Assembly: GCF_001522545.3 (NCBI RefSeq)
Contig: NC_031799.1
Span: forward strand, 38,836,475 to 38,900,474
Length of the DNA stretch: 64,000 nt
Direction: 5' to 3'
Source: Parus major
Lineage: Eukaryota; Chordata; Aves; Passeriformes; Paridae
Shown: positions 36,301 to 49,015 of the stretch, piece after piece
Layout of the letters: the number at the start of each line of letters is the position of its first letter
Numbering within the stretch: position 1 is the stretch's first letter
Translations under genes and position numbers: made by a program
The notes under the pieces: model-generated
The model's database searches: none
The model's input: only the letters and a program-made list of their open reading frames with translations
Told to the model about the DNA's origin: nothing

Positions 36301-39300
36301 TAGCAGTGTTTTTAAATCAGTCTGTCAGAGCCGTTCTGAAGTCGGTATGAGACGTACTTATTGATCAGTTGATCTTTCCTCCCTTCAGGAAGCTTCCTGC
36401 TTTTTCAGTACTATGTACATGCATCAAATAACAGTGTGTACTAAAGGTGATGAGATTAGTTTGTAAGTCCATATTCCTGATGCTCCAAGCAGCGTTTAAA
36501 CCTTCCCTGCTCTGCCTGCTGAGTATCTAGCACTGCTATCACACACCCAAAATATCTTCAGTCTGGCTGTTACTCCGCTTTTTGACTACATAGCTATCTT
36601 CTGACCTGATATTCATTGGTTATATAAACTGATATTTATACAATATCTCTTAAATCGCTTTTAGTTTCTTAATAGTTTTATAATCTGTATAATTTTAAAA
36701 TGTATTGTACTGGCTTGATCTGACACATAAAATTTCAGTTTAATTTGTTTCGTAACTGAGTGGGAAGGCTCTCTGTAGTACAGAAAACAAGCTTCCCAAA
36801 CACACCTTATTCCTTATTTATTTTATTACTCGTACTTCTCTTACATTTTTTTATTTTCTTACCTGTGTCTGCAAATGCAGAGTTTTGGCCAGAACAAAAA
36901 AAAATAATAGGCGTCACCTTTTGAACTTTGCTCAAGTGAGAGAAGATGGCATGTTCCTGCTGCAATCAGAAAGGTTTATCTTGGAAATAGGAATAATTTT
37001 TATTGGTGTTTCTGCTTTTCTGAATGATAGGTCACGTCTAGTGTTGACACCAAGCTGTTCTTTTGAATGGATGCCTTCACCTGTCCCTTTGCCAGTTACT
37101 CTTTGTTCTCCTACATAAAAAAAGAAAAGGTATGATTATAATACCAGTTTTTTCATTCTGTCTCACTGAGTAACATGGCTGATGTTCCAGAACTTGAACT
37201 GCTTGCAGGATTAACACCCATCACATTTGATTTATCCAGATTTCCTTATGTGATTTCCTCTTTTGTTATGCATCACACAGAGCTTTGTTCCAGTCTAGCA
37301 GCCTATGACAATAAGCTGGAAACTGAGACTGAAGCTGATGGAAAGTAGAGTAAAAATGAAAATGCATGAAAAACAACTGACAAAAGTAAGGGGAAATGTT
37401 TAGATTATTTCATAGGTACTTCTTAAGTGCAGTCAGTGCTGATACATATTGGAAGCTATAGTGGTTACATGCTCTGTAAGTACTAGGTATGCTTGATAAT
37501 TTTGCATGCCCTGCCTGCAGAAAGTTGGTTAAGAGCAACTGCAGAGTCCTGAAAGGATCAGGATTTGGATAGGGTCACCAAAATTTGGGTTCAAGGTATT
37601 CAATTCTTGCCCCATTTCTCCATTTTCTATAGTGATATTTATCCACACTTGAAAAAGAAAAACTTAACAGTATCACAGGACCGACACAAAGAGTTCAAAA
37701 TTCACCAGATAAGCTCAGCCTTCCTAAGCCAAGAAAAATTAATAACTTCAAGCTATTCTTAAAAAAAAATCAAAACAAAAAAGCAAATTACAATCCATCA
37801 GCTGGATAAAATAGTACCACTAAACAAGAACTTCAGTACCTTTTTTCTTTTTTTCCCCCTAAATTCCAAGTGTAAACTAGTACTGGAACTCTGAAAATGG
37901 AGTTTAAATATCTTCCATAATTATCCAACTTAAAACAGTCTAACAAAAGTAATAAAAACTCTAATGTTTAAAACAGTAGAACTGGTAGCATGAAACAACT
38001 GAAACCCACTTATAAAAGCCTTAACAGAAAAAAAAGGACTGTAGAATAGCAGACTGAAAAATTACTTTTTAAGACAATTTAATATGGAATTAGTTTCTTT
38101 AAACAACCAGCAATTGCTCTTTTAAGGTAGGAAAAGAGCATAGCTATATATTTGCAGGAGCATTAAAAGCTTAAAAACACTAAGACCCTGGGCAAAGACT
38201 CAGGTCTTTTGTCTGATATACATGGGTACATGTTCATGTACATTCACAAAACATAATGTCATATTAGTGACATGATGCTGTTAGATTTGGTGGAATTCAT
38301 AGCATAGAAAAAATTGGGCAGTGTTATCCAATGAGTGTGATAACACTATAGTAATACAGTCCAATAAAAGGTTTTGAAAGTCTTGTGTTTGAGTAGTATT
38401 TTCTGCTCTAAGACAACAAAGACTGATTAAGTATTGTTTAACTTTTTTATGCGCTTCTCCTCGACTCTGCTCAGACTAGCTGGGGAGGAAGAGATCTTAG
38501 CTTCAGCAATACATATATTTTTGAAAGAAATAAAACCTTTCCAAATGAATTTCTGATCAATGTTCTGTTTCTAATTCCTTCTTGAATTTATCAGGAAAAT
38601 AAACCATATGCTTTTTTGTCTTACTTCAACAATTCTGATATTCAAGAATGGAATGGTAAAGATAAAATACAAGAATACTTTGCTTTTAAAAGTAAAATTT
38701 CACGTCACCCTACTCTTTCTTTAAAAGGCTGCCCACTTTTTCTCACTCTCTCACCTGTTTTTTCAGATGAACAAAAGACAGAAAAATGCAAGATTTGGGG
38801 GGTTTTAGTACACTAATGCCTCTGTCAGTTCCGGCAGCAACATTTTGCCATTATCAGCTTTAATGGACATCAGAACACAAGTACATGTTTAAAATTTCTG
38901 ACAAAGTATCAGTTTAATGACTTTTTTTTAAAAAAGAAAAATTTAATTTAAAAAAGTTCTAGATTCCCACATCTGTGAAACAAAATCGGTGGAAGTATCA
39001 CTTGCCATATCTGGGAAAAAAATACTAGTAGAAGAGATATCATTATTTTTACTGTTAAAATAAAGTGGAGACTTTACATTTCCATTTCACATTTGAAAAT
39101 GGTTTATTTATTTAACTACCTATGTGAAAAAATTGTTTTCAAAATACACTACTAATTCAATAGCTTAGCAGAGTAAAATCAACAATTTTTATTCATAAAT
39201 TACAGATGAAAAACGTTATTGTATGTGCCTGTGTCTGTATGCAAACACACATGCTTTTGTATGGCTTAATGAAAATCTCTCTGCCCAGTGCATGTGTATT

Positions 39301-42300
39301 TATGAGCATGTGCTGAGGCTTGGTGTTCATATGATATAAGAGCACCAAGTGAAACTATTTTAACCCAGTTTAACAAGATTTTTTTCTATTTTTTTGCTTC
39401 TTCAGGGGCCTTCAAAATCACTGAAAAAGTTCATTTGTTACTCCTTGACTATAGGAGGAAAGATTGCTGCCTATGAGTATTTCCACAACTGGTGATATCC
39501 TCATGACCAGCTGTTTTAATGTTGTCTGGAGACTCGACAAGTTTCTAATTTGCTTCCTTTAAATGAGAAACTAAATACCAAGAAGCCTTCTCCAGAGGAG
39601 TAGGATGGAGAATTGCCTCCCTGCTGTTCTTCAGTCCCTGTTCTTGAAATTCAAGGGCTTTTATACAGATGTGTGCTGGTAAATAATACAAGAATAACTG
39701 CTGTATTTGTTACTGCTACAGTAATTTTCTATTGTGTCTTTCAGTATCTGTCATCTTTTTCTGGCATCCTTCACACCAGAAATTTTGTTACTGTGGCTGA
39801 CAAGGATTTTCAGCATTTGAACTGAAAAACCAGTAAAATATAATTTTACTCTTGGGTGTTTCATTCCATATGAAATAGCAGAATAGTCTTTCTAAATTTT
39901 TTTTCTGGAGATAAAATTTATATACCTCTTTGAAGCTCCTCTCAAATGATCTTTTTCACTGTTCTGGCTTTATACAGTAGAAAAATGACAATAATGTAAG
40001 TGATGATGCCAAAATTTAGATGTGCTACAAAAGTGGAATTTACCTTTCATATTTTCTGTATTTCAAGAACTTGATTCTTATAAAACTTCATAATTGCTAC
40101 AAGGCAGATGGTATCTTTTTTAACACTTTGATCATTTCAGGGGATTTTATACATTAGTGTTTTTTTGTCTGATGATAAAAACAGTGCATATATACCAGAA
40201 ACCTTTCTAGCTTTTTTTTGATTCATCATTCATTTCCTTCATCCACATGCTGCTGTATTTTAGCAAATGATTATGTTCATTTTTTTTTATTCCTGTGCAC
40301 AGACAAGTATTATTTGCAGGAAAATCTACAAGCCAGGGCCCCATTGTGAATAGCTGACATGAATTGGTCTCGACTTGCATTAATGATGATTGTCTTAAAA
40401 TACGTCAAAGAGCTGCTATAGTTTATTAAGTATTCATTATGTTAATTTTCATTATGACCTTCTGCAAAGACTCAAGATATGACTACAAATATAAATTCAG
40501 AAAACTTTTATTCTGGTAAGGTCATTGCTATTGTACATTTGGGGCAAAATTTCAAAGAGCAGAAAATGTGACAATTTACTTTTAAGGTGCTGGTGAAGAA
40601 GTCTGTTACTGTAGAACCAGAGAGGTAACGTGAAATGAAAGGGGAAAAATAGAAGAATTTTCACATAAATTCACATAAATTTCTCTTTTGAGAAATGTAT
40701 GTATGTAGGTGATTTCAAATTGTACTAATGGATAATTCTCAGAGTTTCCTATAGTAAAAGAAACATAAGCATTTGGGTTTCATAAAAGGAAGCTGTAATT
40801 TCTCCCAGCTTGGTCAGAGAAGTTCAAGGGCAAAACTTAATTCTGTGTATAGTGATCATAGAGATAATACTAATGCGTATGACACAAGCAAACTGTTTGT
40901 TTCTTCCCTGCCATTGCTTTTGCTAACTTCAGGTCAGTATGCATTTGATCTTTTATCATTATAATTTTATCTTCTGTATCACATAAAGAAGCAACAAACT
41001 ATTTAAATTGCTTTTATTAGTGGAATTACTAATTCAATTTAATTTTTTGATATCTGTCCACATTTGCTTGAAAGTTGTGACTGTTGGCAGATGCTTCAAG
41101 AGTAGACCTGATAAAGTCATATAAAATTCTGCTTTCTTCATTTGATTCTGAATTCAGAGATTGCCAAGTTTCAGGTTTTGATGGCTGGACTCTTTATGTG
41201 CTACCCTGGCATGAATAGTGATGGTCAACATCACAGTATGGAAGGACCATAGATTCTATCCAGGACCTATGTGCTGGTTACATTTGAATATTAAATATCT
41301 TTAAGATCTCTCCAAGAAAATGTGTAAAACTAACTTTAAATATTGACAGTTAATTTCACTGTGATGCACTTCAAAGCATGTCCAGCCAAGCTCAGGGGAG
41401 CTGCGTCTTTGTTTCAGACTTTCTAACACTTTTAGTAAGTGAATTTTGAGAAAGATATTAAGAAGAGGGAGAGATGTAAGAGATCATTAGCTTTTACAGG
41501 ATAAATTTATAAACTCCAGTAAGTGTCCTGCGTAAAGTAGATTTGTTATGAATGTTAACCATTTTTAACTTAGTGAATCATTTGGGATTTTTAGCTGCTG
41601 AATCATTCAAATTTTAATGACTCATTCAGATAATGATGGTAAAAGGACTCTTTATTATTTGCACAGTAGTACAGTTATGTTACCAGAGAGAAGTTGCTGG
41701 TTTGAAAGGCTTTTAACTTTTTGTCATTGTCATAATTCTCTTCTATTTGTACCATCAATAGGTTCTTAATCTGCGGAACTTCATAGAATCCATTTGGATG
41801 CTGCTATTGCTTTTATGAGTTCTAAAAAGTCATCTTAAAATTTGAAAATAATTAATAGTATGAAGGTAAAAATTGTAGCAGACCTATCAAACATATTTTA
41901 TTTCTTTTTTATTGTCATTTGAAGAGCAGACAGTTCCCCAGGTTCAGTTCTCCGTATTGAGACTCCTGACCACTCCTTATCACTTGGGGAGAGAAGGAAT
42001 CTGTAATCCTGAGGATGTAACCCTGCTCCTGTCGCCCTCTCAAGCAGGTAGAGAAAAGTCATCTGTATTCCCAGCTACCAGTTTTAAATGGCAGTAACTC
42101 CCCCTACTTAGCTACTCTGAACACTGCTTTGGTTTCAAGATATTGACAGGGAGAATTCTAGTCAGTCATTTCCTCATGTGTTTTTGTCTTCTTTCCTAGT
42201 AGTGAACAATAGGTGTTTGTCCCCAAAATCAGAACTAAAAGCGCTGAGATGAAGGCTGCACCTTTCTGTACCATATTTGAATAATTTAACATCTTAGGAT

Positions 42301-43316
42301 TGCAAAACCCTGCCTAATTGGCCAGCAAAATCATGACTGAATGAGGCCTTGGTCGTCCCCAAAACCTATGTGAAACCCAGGTTAGTTTTTGTGAAGGTGC
42401 TTTGGAAAAAGTGTGCATGTACTTAGATCTCATTCCCTTCCCAGCTCCATGTGGATTCGCTGTATGTAACTGTGCTGTGGCCCTAAAGAGTTACAAGGAG
42501 TAACCTCTAAAATAAACTGTTTCTCACAGCCAGTGCCAGCCTTGTTGCACATGTAGGAACAGGCGAGTATCTGAGCTATTGGGTATTTTTACCTAGGCAG
42601 TAAGATTGTAGATGTGGTGAAATGTTACTGCATGAAAGAACAAGGAAAATCTATATTTCATCTATACAAAATCCATTTAAAATCAATGTTTGGGGTTTTT
42701 TGAAAGATTTTGCTACTTCCATACTGATCATAAACGAAAGTTGGTGGCAGGCTGTCTACAACTGATGTTTATTGAATCTGTTTTTCTGCACTTTCAAATT
42801 TGTCTCTCTTGGTGGTTTTGTGATATCTTCATACTGAAAAAAAAATCATAATATTCTCATTAAGAATGTTATAAATAAGAAATATGATTACTGATTAGAA
42901 TTTTTTTTCACTTAAATAAAGCAAATTAATAAAAAGCTATATTTGAATGTTTATTTCCATTTTAACAGGTGCATTGAATATAAATGGTAGCAGCATCAAT
43001 GAATAAATTAATCACACTTAACACTCAGTTAAAAATATTTTTCTCATCAAAGATGTAAATGTTATAATTAGAGCTTCTAATTTTAGATAGGGAAGGATAT
43101 TTATTAGCAAATATTTGATGTTTTGGGAAGAAAAATGCTGAAAAATGTGTATTCTACATAAAATTAATGAATAATATTAGAATTACAGTTAAACTACTCC
43201 CAGAGATGTAAATTAAATAAATATGTCCATTTGCTTTGATTCAGTTGTATATTCCCACTTAACATTAAAATTTAGCAGTGTAACACAAACTTAATAGCAT
43301 AGATGTCTTTTCCATT

Positions 43317-43606
43317 CTAAGCCACATGAAATGAAAATTGGGTGTCTCTTATATGACTTAAATGCCTCACTAAGTGACATAAATTCCAAAACATATCATT
43401 TAGATGATCAAGACCCAAAATTTCATTGGGTAGCCTTCGAAGAATCTGAAGTTCTGGTCTTTCATCTCTATCCAGATCACATTCATGAAGTTCCTTTGAG
43501 CCATTCCCATTCCTGTCACCTGTACAACTCACAAAGTGAGGGGTCTTTATGCTTAGCACTTGTACAGGGATGGGCACGTGCAGGATACCGCATTCAGCAC
43601 ATGTAG
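43317..43606. other. Unassigned patch open on both strands
   Basis: Both strands stay open across the same roughly 260 bases: minus 43317-43577 (86 codons) and plus 43331-43606 (91 codons). The minus frame contains 'GDRNGNGSKELHECDLDRDE', acidic and Asn/Gly-rich, loosely like a calcium-binding loop. No family was recognised. It could be a fragment of an old transposon, a processed pseudogene, or chance. Confidence 0.25.
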
Positions 43607-44019
43607 CAACTGCTGAAAGTGGTTTACATCACAAGTAAACTACTGAAACATTAACTGTTTCCACAGTAACAGGTGGAAATAATATTCCTCTCCTCATGCA
43701 GGCTATGGGACAGTCAGCTGAGTTGTTTCCCTTTCAGTAAAAGACCAGATGTGATATCAAGTATAGGACAGAAACACAGCTTTTCTTCCCAAAAATGCAT
43801 TTAATTATCAGGCTATATACAACCTATTTGTGGTCACATGTCACATAAATCCTGAGGGGCTGGTGAAAAAAATAAGCAAGAAATAACATAAATGGATATC
43901 TGTTGCTTTGGCAATAGTTAATATGCCTAAAGATATTTTATTATTAAAGAATAAATTGATGAAACACAAAACCAGGTTTGGAACCTTAGAATTAAATATT
44001 TGATTGCTTGCTTGGGGTA

Positions 44020-44140
44020 GTTTTATTTTTTGTTTGGTTTTTTTTGTTTGTTTATTTGGCTTGGTTTTGCTTTTGCTTTTGGATTTTGTTTTGGTTTGGT
44101 TTTGGGTTTTTGTTTGTTTTGTTTTTGTTTTTTCTTTTCC
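44020..44140. repeat. G/T-rich simple repeat
   Basis: About 120 bases of irregular TTTG, TTTTG and TTGG units, nearly free of A and C on the plus strand. It is low-complexity and not a telomere repeat. Confidence 0.9.
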
Positions 44141-46624
44141 TTAATTAGATCTGCATTAAGCATAAAGGAACTTATGAAGTCACAATAGGACAATCTCAGT
44201 TAGTTCAGTTTTGAGCAAAAGTGCTGTCCATATTTGTCTCAGAGCAGAAAACTGAGCAAGGGCTCCGTCAAGAGATCTTAACAGAGGAAAGAACTACAAT
44301 AACAGAACTACAAATGATGGTGCTCATTTGAAACTATATACATGAGTTAAATAACTAGATAGCAAACCAATTTATTAATAACCCTTTAAAGCAGACCTAG
44401 AGGCTACAGCAATCAATAATGAACAGTAGATCTCAGCTTTACATTTATTAAAAATCCCCAACAAACTATTCCTAGTATGTGAATCAGTTAAAACTATTTC
44501 TACAGCAAATTCCTTTAGGCAGAAATTTCTCAGTGGGGAACTTCTGTCTGGAACTTCTCTAATAACCAGATTAAATAAAATACATGCCAAACCGTTCTCA
44601 GAGAACACCATAAATCTCAAATTTTTGCAAAAGTTTCTCTCCAGTTAAAATAAAAAATCCTTTTGTGAGCAACACTGACATTTTCAGTTATTGTAGAGTC
44701 AATAGGAATGAAACTAAAAAATGTAGATGGGATGAGGAAACAAAAATTACGTAAACATATTGTCTCTATAAACTTAATGTGCACATTAGATAAGTCTAAA
44801 TGAATTAAATAATAAGTCATAGTAATTTACTACTTTAAGCCTCACTTCTATTAATAGGATAGAAAAGAAAACCAGAAAAATAAATATTATTTTTCCTAAC
44901 CAGATATGTGTTTTTCAATCCCTGAAATAATCCCACATACTTCAAATGCATCTTGCATACCAAATTTATATTACATCATTTGTTTTGCAAACAAGAATGA
45001 AATTTTTCTTCTGACTAATTCTTTGCCACTGCATTTAAAGTTCTACCATCCAAACTGCTCTTTTTTTGGATCAAAATCAATTTCAAGTGTTTGGAATTTC
45101 AAAATGTTCATTTTGAGTTGCCTGGGTACCAGCTACTGTCTCAAAATCATCACAAACTCATATCAATTACTATTCTCTTATATAAATAGTAATAGTTGAT
45201 TACAAATGCTTTGTAAAAACACAGTCCTTCCTTTCAGAAACAAACCTTTCTCAGTGCATTAGGACTGTTTCTTATTTTATTAAATCAGCTAAATCAGCTG
45301 TATTTGAATATTCTATAAATAATGTCAGTATTTACTGCAGTTAATGATTGGAAGATCATTTTCCAAAGTGTAAATAAATTTGGATAATTAAATATTGCAT
45401 TTCTTTTCAATCAAGAAGAAAATTATTTTTCTGATTGGTGCTCCTGATTAAAGTTCCCTAAATTTTGTCTCTCCTTGCCAAACAGAGGTTGTATAAATAC
45501 AAAGTACCTGCTGAGATTACCCTGTTAATGGAAATTGAACCCTGCCTTTATTCCCTGTCTCTGTTTATCCCTGCAGTCACTATTATTTCATGTCCCTCAG
45601 ATATCCCAGCCTGTGTTCTCCACAAATTCCCACTAGTTTGCAGCTCTGCAATCAATTATTTTTTCATCGCATTTACATAATTCTCTCTCATGACAGGAAA
45701 TCAGAAGGGAAGTGAATCAGTTTTCTCTGAAAGAAGTTTTAAGGGTGAACAGATGAGATTCTCAGATGGACTTTGAAATATTTTAATGAAGCAATTAAAA
45801 TAGAACCTGGTGAAGATAGGCTGTTGAAAGGAAAGATTATTATAAAGCTGCTTAGTCATTAGTGCACTCACTGTGCACTGCAGTTTTATGTCTGGGAGTA
45901 GCAAGCTCATCCAGTCAAATATTACAGGCAGTGTTTGCACTGCTTTTTTAAACCTAAGCATAAAAGTGAAACCTACTTATAGACTCAAAAGAAAGATTGT
46001 AGAATATCAATTAGTTCTAAATCTCTGTATAAGGGAAGATTGAATTTTAATTGTTGCTTAACTTGAAATGTTGGAAAAGGATGCATCCTGAAGATTCATT
46101 TCCAGTTTAAGACAAAGAACACTACTTTGCCTGCTTAAGAAAATATGTGAAAGGTATATTACTATAGAAAGGGGAAGCACCAGAAGGTGTTGCATGAAGA
46201 ACCTTGAGCAGTGAAATGACCGTTCATTCCCATATGTAGGTTATAGATAAAAAAATACTTGCCTCAACTGTGTTATGATCAACTGGTAATGTAACCTGAT
46301 CCTTCAAAGAAGGCATTTACTACAACAAAGTGAAAAGGTAACTTTATGTAAATAGTCTATAAAGTAGAGAGAATTTACAAATTATTATGCAGGAAGTGTA
46401 TTTTTTTTTTATATTATCTTATTTTAGATTAACTGTACTTTTATTTCCTTGAGCCAATGTAGCAACATTGACTATTTTAAAATGTAGGGTTCATTTAGGT
46501 ATTTGTACTGGACCTGTTTAGAATAGAGCTAATTTGCTTCATACAGCTTGCATGATGATGTATTTTAGATTTCTGATAAAAGAAGTAAACACAGCATCAA
46601 GGCCTCCTTGGTATCTCATTCTAC

Positions 46625-46646
46625 CCCTACAGTGAATACTGTAGGG
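46625..46646. repeat. Small perfect hairpin
   Basis: Arms CCCTACAGT (46625-46633) and ACTGTAGGG (46638-46646) with loop gaat. It lies about 90 bases left of a purine tract. Confidence 0.9.
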
Positions 46647-46732
46647 AGGGGAGAGGGTGTGCAGGGAGAGGACACAACTGGGAAGATTAACTAAAATGAC
46701 CAAAGAGATATTTCATAATATATAGTGCCATG

Positions 46733-46800
46733 AAGGGGAGGGGGGAGGGGAGAGGAGAGGAGGGGAGGGGAGGGAGAGGGAGAGGAGGGGAGAGGAGGAG
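46733..46800. repeat. Purine-only GGGGA-type tract
   Basis: An uninterrupted run of A and G on the plus strand built on GGGGA and GGAGA units. Such tracts can form triplex or G-rich structures. Confidence 0.93.
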
Positions 46801-48609
46801 TTTACCTGCTTCTTGTTTGGAAACCCATTGGATATTGGTCTGACCAAATGGGATTGTGAGTGATTGCTTTTTTATCACTTGTTCAGTTTTTAATCCTTCT
46901 TCTTCCAGTTACCATTCACTTATTAAAGTGTTGTTTGTTTGTTTTTTTGTTTTATTTGACCCCAAATTTTTCTTGCTTTTATTCTTTCTTCCTCCACTCT
47001 TCTGGAGGAAGGGAGTGAGTGACTCCTTGGTGCATATCTGCAGCAGAACTGATCTACAACAGCATATTAAAAAGAAGATGCGCATGTTTGACACCAAGAA
47101 TGTCTAGGTGAAAGAACACAGTCAGATATTTTGGTGTCACCAAATCCATTTCTGGCCTCTTTGGAATAAGAGCTTAAAGCAAGTAAATGAGTGTCTAAAC
47201 AATAGCACCCCCACAAAACTCTAAGACTCAAGTCACATGCTGAAAGACTCTAGAATCATCTAGACCAGAGTTAGAATAAAGAATTTTGTCCAAATAAACA
47301 AAAAAATAATAGAGGAGAAATGCATATTGATTAATATGTGGAAACAAATCACTTCCAAACCACAAATGAGCTTCTAATATAAATTTCATGTCAAAGTGTT
47401 TAGACTGCTGCTCTTAAGTTATGTGGTTAGTATATTAAATAAAGAGAATTAGAACAGGATTGACACTGAGTCCTTACGGTTTAATTGCAAAGATCTGCAA
47501 GTATTCCACTGACTAGGAATATAGGTGACTATATCTCACAGAACGGACTGAACATACTTTAATCTGATGTGCTGTTTTTAGGGAGGCAGAACATACACTT
47601 GCTTTGTAACTTTGCTTCAACACATTTTTTTGGTCAAAACTTGCATACTTAAATCAAACAGAATGTACCATGTGAGGTGGTCACTCTCTGCCATTTCCTC
47701 TGTTGTTTGCTTTTTATTATCCATGTGCCCAAACACTCTACTCTTGAATACAGAGGACATTAATAGCTTTTCATGTACTTTTTTCATAACCTGTCCATCT
47801 TTCTTTAGTGAATGTACTTAATACATATTTAGTTTGTATGAGAAATGTGATAAGCAGTCTCTTTGCCTTGGTCATTTTCATGTAGAATAATGTAAGAAAA
47901 CTTCACTTGTCTATGACGTGAGGTTGAATTAATGTTTTTGACACTGCTGTAAACACATCTCCATCGATTATGTGCAATGATCACTGTTAATTGCTGCTCT
48001 TAGAGTAGATACACTTTAGAATACGTTTCTGTGTGATCTTCTTCAATGTTAGATATTTTTGACCTCCACTTCTCCTTTCATTGGTATTATTTCTCTTTCT
48101 GTAGATGTCAATCCTAGTTTAATAGCATAAGAGACTTCAGATAACATACCGCTTTCACAGACCAGGCAGCACAGACACTTATATTTTTCTTTTACTCTCC
48201 TGCCTTGCCCTTCAGGCAATTTTCAGTTCATAGAAGACTGGTTCACATCCAGATGACTTCAAGTTGTTCTTTGAAGACAGATTTCCTCAGGGCCTGTATC
48301 AAATACTTTTCTAAGCTCCTCTTGTACTACACATGGCATATTCCCCTTTGTCCATGGACTCCTTCACATTTTTCCCTCCTATGGTGAGGGTCAATGGAGT
48401 GAGTGGAAGCTGAAACAAGCTGCTGAAAAAAGTACGTTTTCTCACTCTTTCTGCTGAAGCTTGTTCTCTTGAGTTTCCTTGCTCTTTTTTTCCCCCTCTT
48501 TATACTTTCCTGGTAGCTTAATAGTCTATGCTTCCTTTAAAAAAGACTTTTTTTGCTTAATATATTTTTGATTTAAACTCTCTGTGGTTCAATTATACTG
48601 ATTTCCAAT

Positions 48610-48946
48610 TTTTGCCATGTCCCCAGTAGCTATTCAGGACTCATTTGTAGGACCAGTTCTGTTCAACAGGTTTATAATTTATTTCTACATGTTCATTGAA
48701 TGCACAATTAATAAATTTATTGATCATACTAAACTGAGAGCTGCTGTTGACTCTCTCAATGGACTACGAGAGTGGTCAAACACGGGCACAGGCTTCATAG
48801 AGAGATGTTTCGTGCCCCATGTCTGCCACTGCCTCAAAAAGAGGCATTTGGATAATGCCCTTCACAATGTGCTTTAACTTCTGGTCAGTCCTGTGCAGGT
48901 GCTTCATAACACCAGTTATAGGCAGGGGACTAGACTACTGTGTCAA
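48610..48946 (+). pseudogene. CR1 fragment: transcriptase piece joined to 3' end
   Basis: The plus strand encodes 'VGPVLFNRFIIYFY' followed by 'IECTINKFIDHTKLRAAVD', a decayed CR1 reverse transcriptase. The usual FADD active-site motif has become FIDH, so one catalytic aspartate is lost. The downstream DNA, with 'aggcatttggataatgccct' near 48843 and 'gctttaacttctggtcagtc' near 48871, matches a CR1 3' region, so the middle of the element is deleted. The 3' end passes directly into the ATTCC array. Confidence 0.82.
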
Positions 48947-49015
48947 CCATTCCATTCCATTCCATTCCATTCCATTCCATTCCATTCCATTCCATTCCAT
49001 TCCATTCCATTCCAT
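48947..49015 (+). repeat. ATTCC pentanucleotide microsatellite
   Basis: About 14 near-perfect CCATT units. It sits exactly where the CR1 3' tail of the preceding fragment should be. CR1 tails of this type end in ATTCT/ATTCC-like units, so the array probably arose by expansion of the tail. The plus-strand frames crossing it (repeating SIPFH) are artefacts. Confidence 0.95.

Larger units (their letters stand above)
33386..48609. other. AT-rich DNA, no gene recognised
   Basis: About 15 kb without a supportable gene. A TG-rich microsatellite lies at 33404-33431. A less AT-rich stretch at about 42200-42560 contains AATAAA near 42512 and could be an old LTR or 3' end, but it is unassigned. The patch at 43317-43606 is listed separately. 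The other open frames are under 115 codons and lack known domains. Confidence 0.5.

Noticed and set aside
44020..44140. G/T-rich stretch as an internal telomere-like repeat
   Set aside because: Units are irregular TTTG/TTTTG and not TTAGGG.
48947..49015. ATTCC array as a pericentromeric satellite like that of humans
   Set aside because: It is only about 70 bases long and directly follows a CR1 3' end, so a CR1 origin is simpler.
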